In this document: one piece after another, positions 49,457 through 58,112 of the stretch
Layout: the number at the start of each line of letters is the position of its first letter
How positions within the stretch are numbered: position 1 is the stretch's first letter
Assembly: GCA_049487715.1 (NCBI GenBank)
Contig: CP150570.1
Location: 310,001 to 374,000 of the forward strand
Length of the DNA stretch: 64,000 bases
DNA from: Pycnococcus provasolii
Lineage: Eukaryota > Chlorophyta > Pseudoscourfieldiophyceae > Pseudoscourfieldiales
Direction: 5' to 3'
The notes under the pieces: generated by a model
Database searches by the model: none
What the model was told of the DNA's origin: nothing
What the model saw: the letters and a program-made list of their open reading frames with translations, nothing else
Made by a program: the position numbers and the translations under genes

Positions 49457-51427
49457 ATGTCCCCGCCAACCTCACCCTCCACCTCCTCGTCGTTTGTTGA
49501 TCGGACAGCGTTCGTGACTGGTGGTGCGTCTGGGATTGGACGTGCTGTCATTGGTCGTCTTTCTTCCAGGATCCATTTGTATTCCGCAATCACAATTGTT
49601 GATTTATCATTCCCTTCTGACTATGCTTCGTCGTTGTCGTCGTCGTCATCATCGTCGTCATCCTCAACATGTGAACTCTCCTTGGTTTCTTGCGATGTCT
49701 CACAACGCTCTTGTCTCCATCAGGCTCTCGCACAACACGTCGATCGATTTGGACCGATCGACGTTCTGATCAGCAACGCGGGAATCGGGGATGGAGAGAG
49801 AAACGCTACGGAAGATACTCAACGTGCGGTGCAAGTGAACCTGCTCGCCGTCATACACGCCGCGCAAATCGCGTCGTCAAACAACTTGCTCCGTCGAGGT
49901 GCCGCCGTCGTTAACGTCGCTTCCACAGGTGGAATCTGGCCCATGCAGCACCAGCCTGTGTATGCAGCGACCAAAGCCGCAGTCATCATGTTCACGCGAA
50001 GCATGGCCCCCGTACTGTATGCAGAAAACCAAGTACGCATGACGGCTCTCTGCCCAACCTACACCAAAAACACCGGCTTTGGAGACGCGCTACTGAAGCA
50101 CCCCAACGCCAACCAGTTCATCTTCGAGGCGACGCGTGGAGCTGGAATGGCCTCGTTAGAAAGCGTCGTTGACGCAGTTGAGGTTCTCGTCGATGTCGGC
50201 GTGCCGGGACAAACACTCGTCGTCGTGCCTGGAAAGCACGTCACGTGGAGATGGGCTGGTGAAGGTGACAACACAACCACAACTCCGACAAAAAGGAAAA
50301 GCACTCCTCCGAGTCTACTCGCACCCTTACCACAACTCCCAGCACAGAGAAATGTCGTGATGGTGCACACGCTAAGCACGAACTTCCAAGCCGCGACGAC
50401 AATAATCCAAGAGCCGATGCCCCAAATTAGTGGCAATAAAGTTCTAGTCACACGATGCTTTGCTGGCGTCAACGCAAGTGACGTGAACTACACAGCTGGA
50501 CGCTACTTTGGAAAACGCGCAGAATCCATGCTTCCATTTCCCGCAGGCTTGGAATCCGTCGGATATGTGTCAGCCGTGGGACCTGAGGCTGCGAAGCGTG
50601 GCGTGCGCGTCGGCCAACCCGTTTCAACGCTCGAGTACGGCGCATTTTCCACGCACGGCGTGGTGTCTTCCGACCGATTGCTTCCATGCTCCTCACCACC
50701 TTCACCTGAGGCTGTTGCTCTGCTCACAAGCGGGCTGACGGCCAGCCTTGCATTGCAGCGTACCGCACGTCTGCGTCCCGTGGGTGAGAAAGGGGAGCGT
50801 CGCAAGCGCGTTCTTGTGACAGCCGCGGCTGGTGGGACTGGCCAGTTCGCCGTACAGCTCGCGAAAATTTGGGGACACGAGGTGATCGCCACGTGCGGAA
50901 GTGAGGCGAAAGCGGAGCTGCTGAGACATCTTGGCGCGCACCGCGTAATCAACTACAAAAAAGAGCAAGTTGGCGCCGTGCTCAAATCTGAGTACAAGAA
51001 AGGCGTCGACGTGATCTTCGAGAGCGTGGGAGGGAAGATGTTCGATGCATGCACGAAGAACGTGGCAGTAGGCGGAATCGTCGTGGTGATTGGCATGATG
51101 TCTCAGTACAATGGTGCAGGTGGTGATGCGGGTGGATGGCCCGCATCTTCGCATCCGGGTCTGAATGAACGTCTGCTCTGGCGTGGCGCGAGCGCCTCTG
51201 GCTTCTTCCTTCTTCATCATGCATCCCACTACAAGAGCCACCTACTTGAACTTCACAGACTCCACACGAGCGGTGTGCTCAAGGTGGCTGTCGATCCTCG
51301 CGAGTTTGTGGGCATCGAATCCGCATCCGATGCCGTGGAACACCTTCAGAGCGGCCAATCAGCGGGCAAGGTGGTCATCCGTCTCGCGTCGAATGTCCCA
51401 AATGTGGCTGTGGATGCCAAGCTCTAG
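49457..51427 (+). CDS. NQR: SDR-MDR fusion oxidoreductase (plant NQR-like)
   Basis: About 656 residues from ATG 49457. The first half is a short-chain dehydrogenase: TGGASGIGRA (cofactor loop), NAGIGDG, NVASTG catalytic Ser region, and YAATKAA (YxxxK). A Ser run sits at about residues 65-75. The second half is a zinc-free medium-chain reductase: FAGVNASDVNYTAGRYF, PFPAGLESVGYVSAVG, VTAAAGGTGQFAVQLAKIWG (NADP loop), and GVDVIFESVGGKMFD. The same order is known in plant NADPH-quinone reductase-like proteins such as Arabidopsis NQR, and the second half resembles ZADH2/PTGR3. Each half binds NAD(P)H; the joint substrate is unknown. The SDR part seems complete. Confidence 0.85.
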   Translation: MSPPTSPSTSSSFVDRTAFVTGGASGIGRAVIGRLSSRIHLYSAITIVDLSFPSDYASSLSSSSSSSSSSTCELSLVSCDVSQRSCLHQALAQHVDRFGPIDVLISNAGIGDGERNATEDTQRAVQVNLLAVIHAAQIASSNNLLRRGAAVVNVASTGGIWPMQHQPVYAATKAAVIMFTRSMAPVLYAENQVRMTALCPTYTKNTGFGDALLKHPNANQFIFEATRGAGMASLESVVDAVEVLVDVGVPGQTLVVVPGKHVTWRWAGEGDNTTTTPTKRKSTPPSLLAPLPQLPAQRNVVMVHTLSTNFQAATTIIQEPMPQISGNKVLVTRCFAGVNASDVNYTAGRYFGKRAESMLPFPAGLESVGYVSAVGPEAAKRGVRVGQPVSTLEYGAFSTHGVVSSDRLLPCSSPPSPEAVALLTSGLTASLALQRTARLRPVGEKGERRKRVLVTAAAGGTGQFAVQLAKIWGHEVIATCGSEAKAELLRHLGAHRVINYKKEQVGAVLKSEYKKGVDVIFESVGGKMFDACTKNVAVGGIVVVIGMMSQYNGAGGDAGGWPASSHPGLNERLLWRGASASGFFLLHHASHYKSHLLELHRLHTSGVLKVAVDPREFVGIESASDAVEHLQSGQSAGKVVIRLASNVPNVAVDAKL

Positions 51428-51490
51428 ATACAACAACAACAATTTGTGTACAGTCTTGCGTAATAGAATATTGTTTACATAACTATAATT

Positions 51491-53698
51491 TCACCTCATT
51501 TGTTGCAACGTGGATGGTCTGACGAGACCTTCCCATCCACGGCGAGATGCACAGGAGGTCACCTCGTCACGACGCGATGTGTGCTCATCACCATCCAGCA
51601 TGGCAAGAATTGTCAGATACGTGCGCTTGTTAGGTGGCGGCAAACGTGCTCCCATACGCCGGGTACCCGTCTCCATCATCTCCATCTCCTCGTAAATGTC
51701 CAGCGCCTCCTGAATCGCACCATTCGATGCCAGCACGGCGAGTAGAGGGTTGATCGTGCGGTGCGAGGGTCGTAGCGAGGTTTGTCGCATGCGCGAGAAG
51801 AGACCGATTGCCGCAACAGCCTGATTCGCACGAGCGCATGCGTTGATGAGTGAGTTGTACGTCTCAAGCGTCGGTGCCATGCCCTCCGCCTTCTCCATGC
51901 GGCCAAACAGGCTGAGCGCGCGCTCCCATTGCATATTTCGAGCGTACGCGTCGATCATCGCGTTGAAAAGCGCCGTATCTGGGCGCGCCATGCGACGTGC
52001 GGCGGAATTTGCTGCATCACGTGAGCCGAACAGAAGCGCGAGCAACGGCGAGGCGGTCGCCAGCGTGGCATCGGCAGTCAGGTTATCGTCATTTCCCTCA
52101 TCGACATCGTCGTCCAGATCAACGCTGTCATACGACGCAACAATCTCGTAGCGCGACGTGCGCGCGATCGAGGAAGCTTTCGGGGTGGCAGGCTTCCCCT
52201 CTTCCCCACCGTCAACCACCAACTGAAATAGCGCCTCCGCCTCAGTGACGCGGCCTGCACGTCCATAGCACGAAATCAGGCTCGTGAGGTCCTCGCGCGA
52301 TAGCTCGTATCCATTCGAACGCAGCACCGAGACGACGCGTTCCGCCGAAGCGACCTGCGCAGTTCTAGCGCACGCACGCAGCAAGGGAGCGGTTGTGTAC
52401 GCGTCGATCATGCGTGCACCATCCACACCCGTTGATGCGTACACCTGCTCGAAGATCTGAAGCGCGCGAACGTAGTAGAATGATCCCACCTTTTCGCAGT
52501 TGGCTAGCGCGGCGATCGTTGCATTTGCCACGTTGACGGGAACCTCGTCGCTGCCGCTGCTATCGTTGAACACTCCACACGCCAGCTTGTACCAGGCGAG
52601 TGCACTTTTCGCGCTCTTCACGCGTCCGGCATGCGCGATGAGTGGGACGAACATGAGCTCAATGCGCCTTGCGTCGCCGCTAAGTGCCGATGCGCGTGAC
52701 AGCACCGTGCGCCTGCACAGTCCTCGAGCACCCTCGCGCAGAAGAGCCAGTGCCGTTGTTGCGTAAGCTGCATCGGTTGGCAGATCGTGCTCGCCTGATT
52801 CGGCGACGACGCTCTCGCAGAGGTGGAGCAGTTCCAGAGCGCGACGAGCGCTACCGTTTCGCCTCGAGCGCGCGTGTGCGGCGACGCCCGTCATCAGCAA
52901 AAATGCATCCGCGCACGGTTTGTCCGTTTTCTTGCCTTGAATGTTGTTTTCGAGTATTGTTTTCGTGTTCTCCACGAGCTTCCCGGCAAGCCGCTCGAAA
53001 CACCGCGCCGCATCGCGCGCGCTTCCCCTTTTGATGTGCGCGCTGACGACGGCGTTAACGGCACACGACGCGGCGTTGTTGTCGTCAACGTTGGCGTCGA
53101 AACCTGCGACGACTGCTCGTGCGTACGTCTCTGCGTATTTCAGCTTTTGTTGGCTGCTGAGCAGGATCGCGGCTTCTGCCAATAGAGCCGGCGATGCGTA
53201 GTGCGGCGTGTTCGCTTTTCTGGCGGCGCGCACCTTGTCTAGCGATCTCGCGCGCCGCACGACCCACAGGCTGTGACGCTGCATGACTTCGCGCGTCTGG
53301 TAATTCTGCTGCTGCAGCAGCACATTCTCATTCGTATTCTCGCCTTCACAATCACGTAGATGCTGTGACGATGCCTGTGTACGACGTGGTTTGTGCGTCC
53401 GACATAGACGCGCGAGAGACACGAACGACAACGACACGTCGTCAATATTACCACCACGAGCACGAGAAGATTCATCACCAGCACGAGAAGAATTATCACC
53501 ATCATCCCACCCAGTACGAGTACCAGTACCAGTACGAGTACCAGTAGTACGATATGATACAGACGTGATATGTTGAAGTGCGAGACCACGGTGGTTACTT
53601 CTTAAGAGAGACCGAAAGGCCAAGTACTGGGATGAAGATGACGAAGACGACGACATGGACGCGCGTATTGGCCTACTCTTAACCCCATGGGGCGCCAT
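51491..53698 (-). CDS. Pentatricopeptide repeat (PPR) protein
   Basis: 735 residues from ATG 53696-53698. The N-terminus is Ser/Arg-rich and Asp-poor, consistent with an organelle transit peptide, then an Arg/Gly/Thr linker. PPR motifs are clearest at the C-terminal end: ALFNAMIDAYARNMQWERALSLFGRM, followed by ETYNSLINACARANQAVAAIGLFSRM and a third, TINPLLAVLASNGAIQEALDIYEEM. Weaker repeats lie through the middle (about residues 180-490). An insert of about 60 residues, rich in Asp and Ala, interrupts near residue 540. PPR proteins bind single-stranded RNA in plastids and mitochondria and steer cleavage, splicing or editing. No DYW or SMR domain is seen. RNA target unknown. Confidence 0.85.
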   Translation of the reverse strand: MAPHGVKSRPIRASMSSSSSSSSQYLAFRSLLRSNHRGLALQHITSVSYRTTGTRTGTGTRTGWDDGDNSSRAGDESSRARGGNIDDVSLSFVSLARLCRTHKPRRTQASSQHLRDCEGENTNENVLLQQQNYQTREVMQRHSLWVVRRARSLDKVRAARKANTPHYASPALLAEAAILLSSQQKLKYAETYARAVVAGFDANVDDNNAASCAVNAVVSAHIKRGSARDAARCFERLAGKLVENTKTILENNIQGKKTDKPCADAFLLMTGVAAHARSRRNGSARRALELLHLCESVVAESGEHDLPTDAAYATTALALLREGARGLCRRTVLSRASALSGDARRIELMFVPLIAHAGRVKSAKSALAWYKLACGVFNDSSGSDEVPVNVANATIAALANCEKVGSFYYVRALQIFEQVYASTGVDGARMIDAYTTAPLLRACARTAQVASAERVVSVLRSNGYELSREDLTSLISCYGRAGRVTEAEALFQLVVDGGEEGKPATPKASSIARTSRYEIVASYDSVDLDDDVDEGNDDNLTADATLATASPLLALLFGSRDAANSAARRMARPDTALFNAMIDAYARNMQWERALSLFGRMEKAEGMAPTLETYNSLINACARANQAVAAIGLFSRMRQTSLRPSHRTINPLLAVLASNGAIQEALDIYEEMEMMETGTRRMGARLPPPNKRTYLTILAMLDGDEHTSRRDEVTSCASRRGWEGLVRPSTLQQMR

Positions 53699-53774
53699 AT
53701 GTAGAAGACACGAATAGCGAGCGGGATGGGGTGAGATTTATCGGGATAGGAGGAGGTGGCACGAGGGGAACCCG

Positions 53775-53789
53775 TAACCCTAACCCTAA
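53775..53789. repeat. Telomere-like motif (CCCTAA)2
   Basis: TAACCCTAACCCTAA, about 75 bp upstream of the PPR protein ATG. Possibly a telo-box-like promoter element; role is inference. Confidence 0.65.
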
Positions 53790-53816
53790 TAACGCCGGGT
53801 TCCCCCCCGGGCCCAG

Positions 53817-53922
53817 GGGATCACAAAAGGCTTTACACTAGCTAGGTAAACTGATCCGTTCAATGGTGATCAGGGATCACAAAAGGCTTTACACTAGGTA
53901 AACTGATCCGTTCAATGGTGAT
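53817..53922. repeat. Tandem duplication of about 54 bp
   Basis: GGGATCACAAAAGGCTTTAC... occurs twice, about 56 bp apart; the first copy has an extra GCTA. Each unit begins GGGATCAC and ends GGTGATCA, so each unit has short inverted ends. Confidence 0.8.
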
Positions 53923-53923
53923 C

Positions 53924-53956
53924 ACATTATCGTATTCTCGAGAGAATACGATAATG
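53924..53956. repeat. Perfect palindrome with 15-bp arms
   Basis: CATTATCGTATTCTC, two bases, then its exact reverse complement GAGAATACGATAATG. It follows the tandem duplication directly. It could be a hairpin or a target of an excised element; no T-run follows. Confidence 0.8.
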
Positions 53957-54420
53957 CTTACGTGCCAAGGAACACGGCAACAATCAAGTACTTTCACGAA
54001 TAAAGAACTCCACAACTCTTAGTAAGCACGAACGTCAAAAACGAGTGACGACGTGAAAATAAACCAAAAGTGTAGAATGAAGTTACAGTGGGGGGAAAAG
54101 GGAAGGGCGAACCTCGTGAGGCTCGAGTCCCAAGGGGACCAACAGGTCGAGGAATTCCTGGACCTAATTGGTCTGCCGACCAAATAAGTCCATGAATTCA
54201 ATCCTCCGACTACTGACAGATGCCACTCTGTAATATCTGTCATGTAAACCAGGTACCCATTGTTGAACGGATACCTGTCCAACCAAACCCCTAACTGCAT
54301 GCTGATCCATCGCTCAACGAAGCACAAAATCACGGCACAACAAGAGGGGCAAGAGGCAGTAGTAGAGGAGGTGGAGGAGGAGGCGGTCGGCGAATGTGCT
54401 GAGGTCGCACTCCGTTCGTG

Positions 54421-54700
54421 CGTCATACTTTTGCATGGGAGCTCCCGGAGCTCCCGGGGGGTCTCCGGACTCCCGGGAGCTCCCGGGGTCTCGGGAGCTC
54501 CTGGGAGCTCCCGAGACTCCTGGAGCCACCCCCTCTCCTGGGAGCTCCCGATTTTTGGTCTCCCGGAGACCCCTGGGAGCTCCCCCTGGGAGCTCCGGAG
54601 CTCCCGGGGGTCTCCGGGGGTCTCTGGGAGCTCCGGGGCGGAGAGGGGTCTCCGGGGGTCTCCTGGGAGCTCCCACCTGGGAGCTCCTGGAGGGACGTCC
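54421..54700 (+). repeat. GGGAGCTCC-type minisatellite, left inverted array
   Basis: It starts CGTCATACTTTTGCAT and goes on with GGGAGCTCCCGG, GGGTCTCCGG and CTCCTGGGAGCTCC units. The start is the reverse complement of the inner edge of the array at 55803-56123. Confidence 0.8.
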
Positions 54701-54739
54701 ATGTCTGTTAAGAAGATTATTTGTTACAAAACTTACTCT

Positions 54740-55560
54740 TAACATCTTACGTTGTCACGCCGCGCTGCGCACGCCGCGCTCCAGCCGCCACCGCTCCCGC
54801 GTTGCCGCGCTGCTGAGTGGGGTGGTGGTGCTGCTGCGGGATGGTGGGGGGGAGGTGGTGGCTGTGGCGGTGGTGCTGCTGCGGGATGGTGGCGGTGGTG
54901 GTCCTGCTCGGCTGCTCCGGACGGCCGGCTGTGGTGGTAGCGGTGGTGGTGGTGCGGGTGGTGGTGGAGAGGTGGTGGTGGTGCTGCTGCTGCTTCGGAT
55001 GGTGGTGGTGGTGGAGATGGTGGCGGTAGTGGTGCTGCTGCGGGATGGTGGGGGAGGAGGTGGTGGCTGTGGCGGTGGTGCTGCTGCGGGATGGTGGCGG
55101 TGGTGGTCCTGCTCGGCTGCTCCGGACGGCCGGCTGTGGTGGTAGCGGTGGTGGTGCTGCTGCTGCGGATGGTGGTGGTGGTAGTGGTGGTCTCGCTGCT
55201 GCTGCGGATGGTGGTGGAGATGGTAGTGGCAGTGGTGGTGCTGCTGCGGATGGTGGCGGTGGTGGTGCTGCGGCCTGCGGATGGTGGTGGAGAGGGTGGT
55301 GGCAGTGGTGGTGCTGCGCGGATGGTGGCGGTGGTGGTGCTGCGGATGGTGGTGGAGAGGGTGGTGGCAGTGGTGGTGCTGCTGCGGATGGTGGTGGTGG
55401 TGGTGGTGGTGGTGGTGGGCCGTGCCGTGGTGGTGTGCGCGGGGGTGGGGGAGGGGTGGTGGCAGTGGTGGTGGTTCAGCTGCGGATGGTGGCGGTGGTG
55501 GTCCTGCTCCGGCCGGCTTGGTGGCGTGTGGTGGCGTGGTGGTGGCGGCCGTCCCGCCAT
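54740..55560. repeat. GGTGGT / GCTGCTGCGGATGGTGG minisatellite
   Basis: Imperfect repeats over about 820 bp, with the longer unit TGGTCCTGCTCGGCTGCTCC...GGACGGCCGGCTGTGGTGG present at least twice (about 54898-54945 and 55105-55155). All frames read as low-complexity sequence, so no gene is called. Confidence 0.8.
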
Positions 55561-55802
55561 CCGCGGGTGACAGGCGGGAGGTGAGAATGACTTCGTCAGT
55601 CTTGAGGGTTGGAGGGCGAAGGGGGGAGGAGGTTGCGGCAGCAGTCAGGAGGAGGGGGGACTCTTAAGTCGCGAGAGACACGGAAGAAGGGTGGGGCGAG
55701 GAGACCTGGAGACGGAGCTCGAATCGGAGCTCGAATGCTGTGCACAAAGGCGGGGAAGACAACAGATTATGAATACGATGGATCCCAACGGTCAAAAAGG
55801 TC

Positions 55803-56123
55803 GGGCGTCTCCCGGACCGGGAGCTCCGGGGGTCGGGGGGTCTCCCGGGAGCTCCGGGGTGCCGGGGAGCCCGACCCCTCTCCCGGGAGCCCCCCGGAGC
55901 CCCCTGGAGCTCCCAGGAGCCCCAGGAGACCCCTGGAGAGGGGGTCCTGGAGCTCCAGGCCGGAGAGGGGGTCTCCAGAGGGGTCTCCCGGGAGCTCCAA
56001 AGCTCCCGGGTCTCCCAAACCCCGGTTTTGGGAGCTCCCGGGAGCTCCGACCCCTCTCCCGGGAGCTCCCAGGGGTCTCCGGCTCCCGGGAGCTCCCGGG
56101 AGCTCCCATGCAAAAGTATGACG
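55803..56123 (-). repeat. GGGAGCTCC-type minisatellite, right inverted array
   Basis: Minus-strand reading begins CGTCATACTTTTGCATGGGA like the left array. The array runs directly into the 3' end of the Fanzor remnant, whose last codons (RHTFAW) come from the shared 16-bp motif. Confidence 0.8.
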
Positions 56124-56713
56124 AGTGTACTCACCGTGAAATGCCATCCAGATGTTTCGCGCGGCGTTCACATCACGATTCCACGTTCTATAGCAAGTTG
56201 TGCACTGGCATAGCTCGTAGACATTCTTGACGTGGAGGCCGACTCCATCCAGTCCTTCCATGATGCCATTCGCGGGTTTCTCAGCACGCTTCCGCCTTGA
56301 ATTTGCGTGCACCATGAGCACTTTTTCGAGGTTTGAAACTCGTCGACGAGTACGACACGCCCCTTCTTCTTGACGATGAGGTGTCGGCGGATTTTCGATG
56401 CTGGTCCCGGCATTTGTCCCCTCATCGACGCACTGAACCTCGCGTTTCCGAACGCGACGACAGAGTTTGTTCCGTCTGGGCAGAGTCTATTCGCAATCTC
56501 ATCAAGGGTTCTTTGTTGCTTCATGGCCGTATGGAATCGGAGCCGTGCCCACCGCCGAGGAGCGGCGTACACCCTCCACTCCTCGTCGAGACACTCGAGA
56601 CGAAGCCTCACGGCGTTCTCGACTCGATCAAGGATCGGGCCCGGGGAGGGCAAGGGCCCGGCGCGGGGCCCAGGGAGGGCAAGGGCCCGGCGCGGGGCCC
56701 GGGGAGGGCCCAT
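56124..56713 (-). pseudogene. Fanzor (eukaryotic TnpB-like RNA-guided nuclease) C-terminal remnant, frameshifted
   Basis: Minus-strand reading shows the C-terminal half of an OrfB/TnpB-type protein: WARLRFHTAMKQQRTLDEIANRL, VVAFGNARFSASMRGQMPGP and VVLVDEFQTSKKCSWC carry the RuvC-II region (catalytic Glu in VDEF) and the first Cys pair of the zinc ribbon. A frame change at about 56309-56320 is needed to continue into LCQCTTCYRTWNRDVNAARNIW, which has the second Cys pair and the RuvC-III Asp. The N-terminal half with the RuvC-I Asp is absent: upstream of about 56637 the frame enters a GGGCCCGG minisatellite. Fanzor genes of eukaryotic transposons share these blocks; many copies in algae are broken. 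This copy cannot code a full enzyme. Confidence 0.75.
56637..56712. repeat. GGGAGGGCAAGGGCCCGGCGC minisatellite
   Basis: Nearly three copies of a 28-bp unit at the point where the Fanzor-like sequence is truncated. Confidence 0.85.
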
Positions 56714-57037
56714 AAAAAAAATGCTTCTGTAGTCCTACTACATAGTGAATCCTGATTGACCTCGCTAAAACTCATTTCCGCTGTTTGTGGTTTAACTTTC
56801 TGCATCACTAAGGTGGTCATCACGGATACCACCTTGAAGAGAGGGATGCAAGTGCGAGTGAAATCACTTTCTTTCAAGGAATTGTTTTTCATATCCCCGG
56901 GATGGACAAGTGGGATGGACCATAGTTCGGGCAAAAAATGTTTGACTGCCCAAAGCCGTGTGACTGCCCAAAGGTTAGGGCACCCGTCCCGAAGCTAGTT
57001 GGTTAGGTTTATAACAGCCAATGCCTCTCGACCTCAC
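56714..57037. other. Spacer between Fanzor remnant and dynein exon, no gene seen
   Basis: Unique sequence of about 320 bp with a TTTGACTGCCCAAAGCCG / GTGACTGCCCAAAGG duplication near 56939-56975. Short open frames are not protein-like. The 57037 edge is the putative intron side of the dynein exon. Confidence 0.4.
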
Positions 57038-58095
57038 GAAGCGTGGTGTGAGCTCCTGGCGTCCACCGCCCGTGGGTGCGCACGCGCAGCACAGGGTTGT
57101 ATCCTCGATGTCCTTCCAGAACAGCTTTTTGCGATCGTAGAATCCCTTCATGTCTTGGAACTGTCTCAGAAGCTCCACCGGCGGCTGCGCGCTGTACGTT
57201 TCCTTCGCGGGCATGTTCACGTCGTCCACGAACACCACGATGCGATTTCCCATCGGCGCGCCGAAGCGCGTCTTGCGCTTCTTCTCGAGCTTGCTCTCGA
57301 TAATGTATTGCGTGTCAATCGCCGGCGTCTGCGCGCTGAAGTTGATCGGAATCTGCATCCACTTCTTCGACCCGAGTTCGTTCAGCTTGCTCACGACAGA
57401 CGCTGATTTGCCAACACCCGACCCTCCCGTGAAATGTGAAGAGCGATTCACGTTCAGCAGAGTCTCAAGGATGAACGAGTACCGCGTCGTGTCAATCGTC
57501 GGAACGACGAGCTCGAAGTACGGCACCGCAGCACTGTACTTGAACTCGGGCAGGATGTTTTCCCAAGGCTGCAGAATCTCCGACTGAATGTCCATGTAGT
57601 TGTCGAACACAAGTCCCTGGGGTGGGAACTTGACCATGCACTCATCCTGCTGCGTTTCGAACTTGTTTCGCACCCACTCGTCGAAAGCATCCCAGTGCAC
57701 GGCATTCATGGAGCCACCGAGGCCAAAGACGAATGCGAACGCGAAAATCTTTGCGAGCATGGGGAACAGGTCCTCCGCCGGTTTGGTGAAGTCGACGCCG
57801 CGCTCGGGAACGCACATTCCCGTGAAGATGTTTGCCGTTGACGTCACGAGGTTAATATCAACCGTTGGTATCGCCTCCTTGCAGTTCTTGCGCACATACT
57901 CCAATCCAAACCTTCGGGCAAGTACCGATCGAAGAGCCTTTCGACGAATTCGATCGTCTCCGGAGTCAGCTCCACCTTCACATCCTCGTTCGAAAGCTCT
58001 CTTCCAAGCTGGCGGACCCAAGTCTTTACGAACGGCATCCAGCCAAGCTCCTCCGGAGGCACGTACACCATGCCACATCGGCTTACGGTGGCGGG
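57038..58095 (-). pseudogene. Isolated dynein heavy-chain exon (AAA2 end to AAA3), frameshifted
   Basis: The minus strand reads, from 58095, PATVSRCGMVYVPPEELGW, which is the conserved end of the AAA2 module, then LPEGLDW. At about 57901-57915 one extra base shifts the frame to YVRKNCKEAIPTVDINLV, followed by SHFTGGSGVGKSASVV (P-loop of AAA3), FVDDVNMPAKETYSAQPPVELLRQ and CACAPTGGGRQELTPRF. It is bounded by AG on the upstream side (58096-58097) and GTGAG on the downstream side (57033-57037), that is by apparent splice sites. No other dynein exons are in the window: upstream lies an aminopeptidase only 18 bp away and downstream a repeat island. Likely an exon copied or cut off by rearrangement. 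It shows an axonemal-type dynein once existed in the genome. Confidence 0.75.
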
Positions 58096-58112
58096 CTGTT
58101 ACGTTACACTGT

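Larger units (their letters stand above)
53699..56123. other. Repeat-rich island between PPR gene and Fanzor remnant
   Basis: About 2.4 kb without a supported gene. In order: telomere-like motif (53775-53789), a tandem duplication (53817-53922), a palindrome (about 53924-53956), unique AT-balanced sequence (53960-54420), an inverted pair of GGGAGCTCC arrays (54421-54700 and 55803-56123) and, between them, a GGTGGT/GCTGCT minisatellite (54740-55560). Frames here have only Pro/Gly/Ser/His/Thr-rich composition. Confidence 0.6.

Noticed and set aside
54739-55560. His/Thr/Pro-rich minus-strand frame
   Set aside because: Low-complexity reading of a GGTGGT minisatellite without start context or unique sequence.
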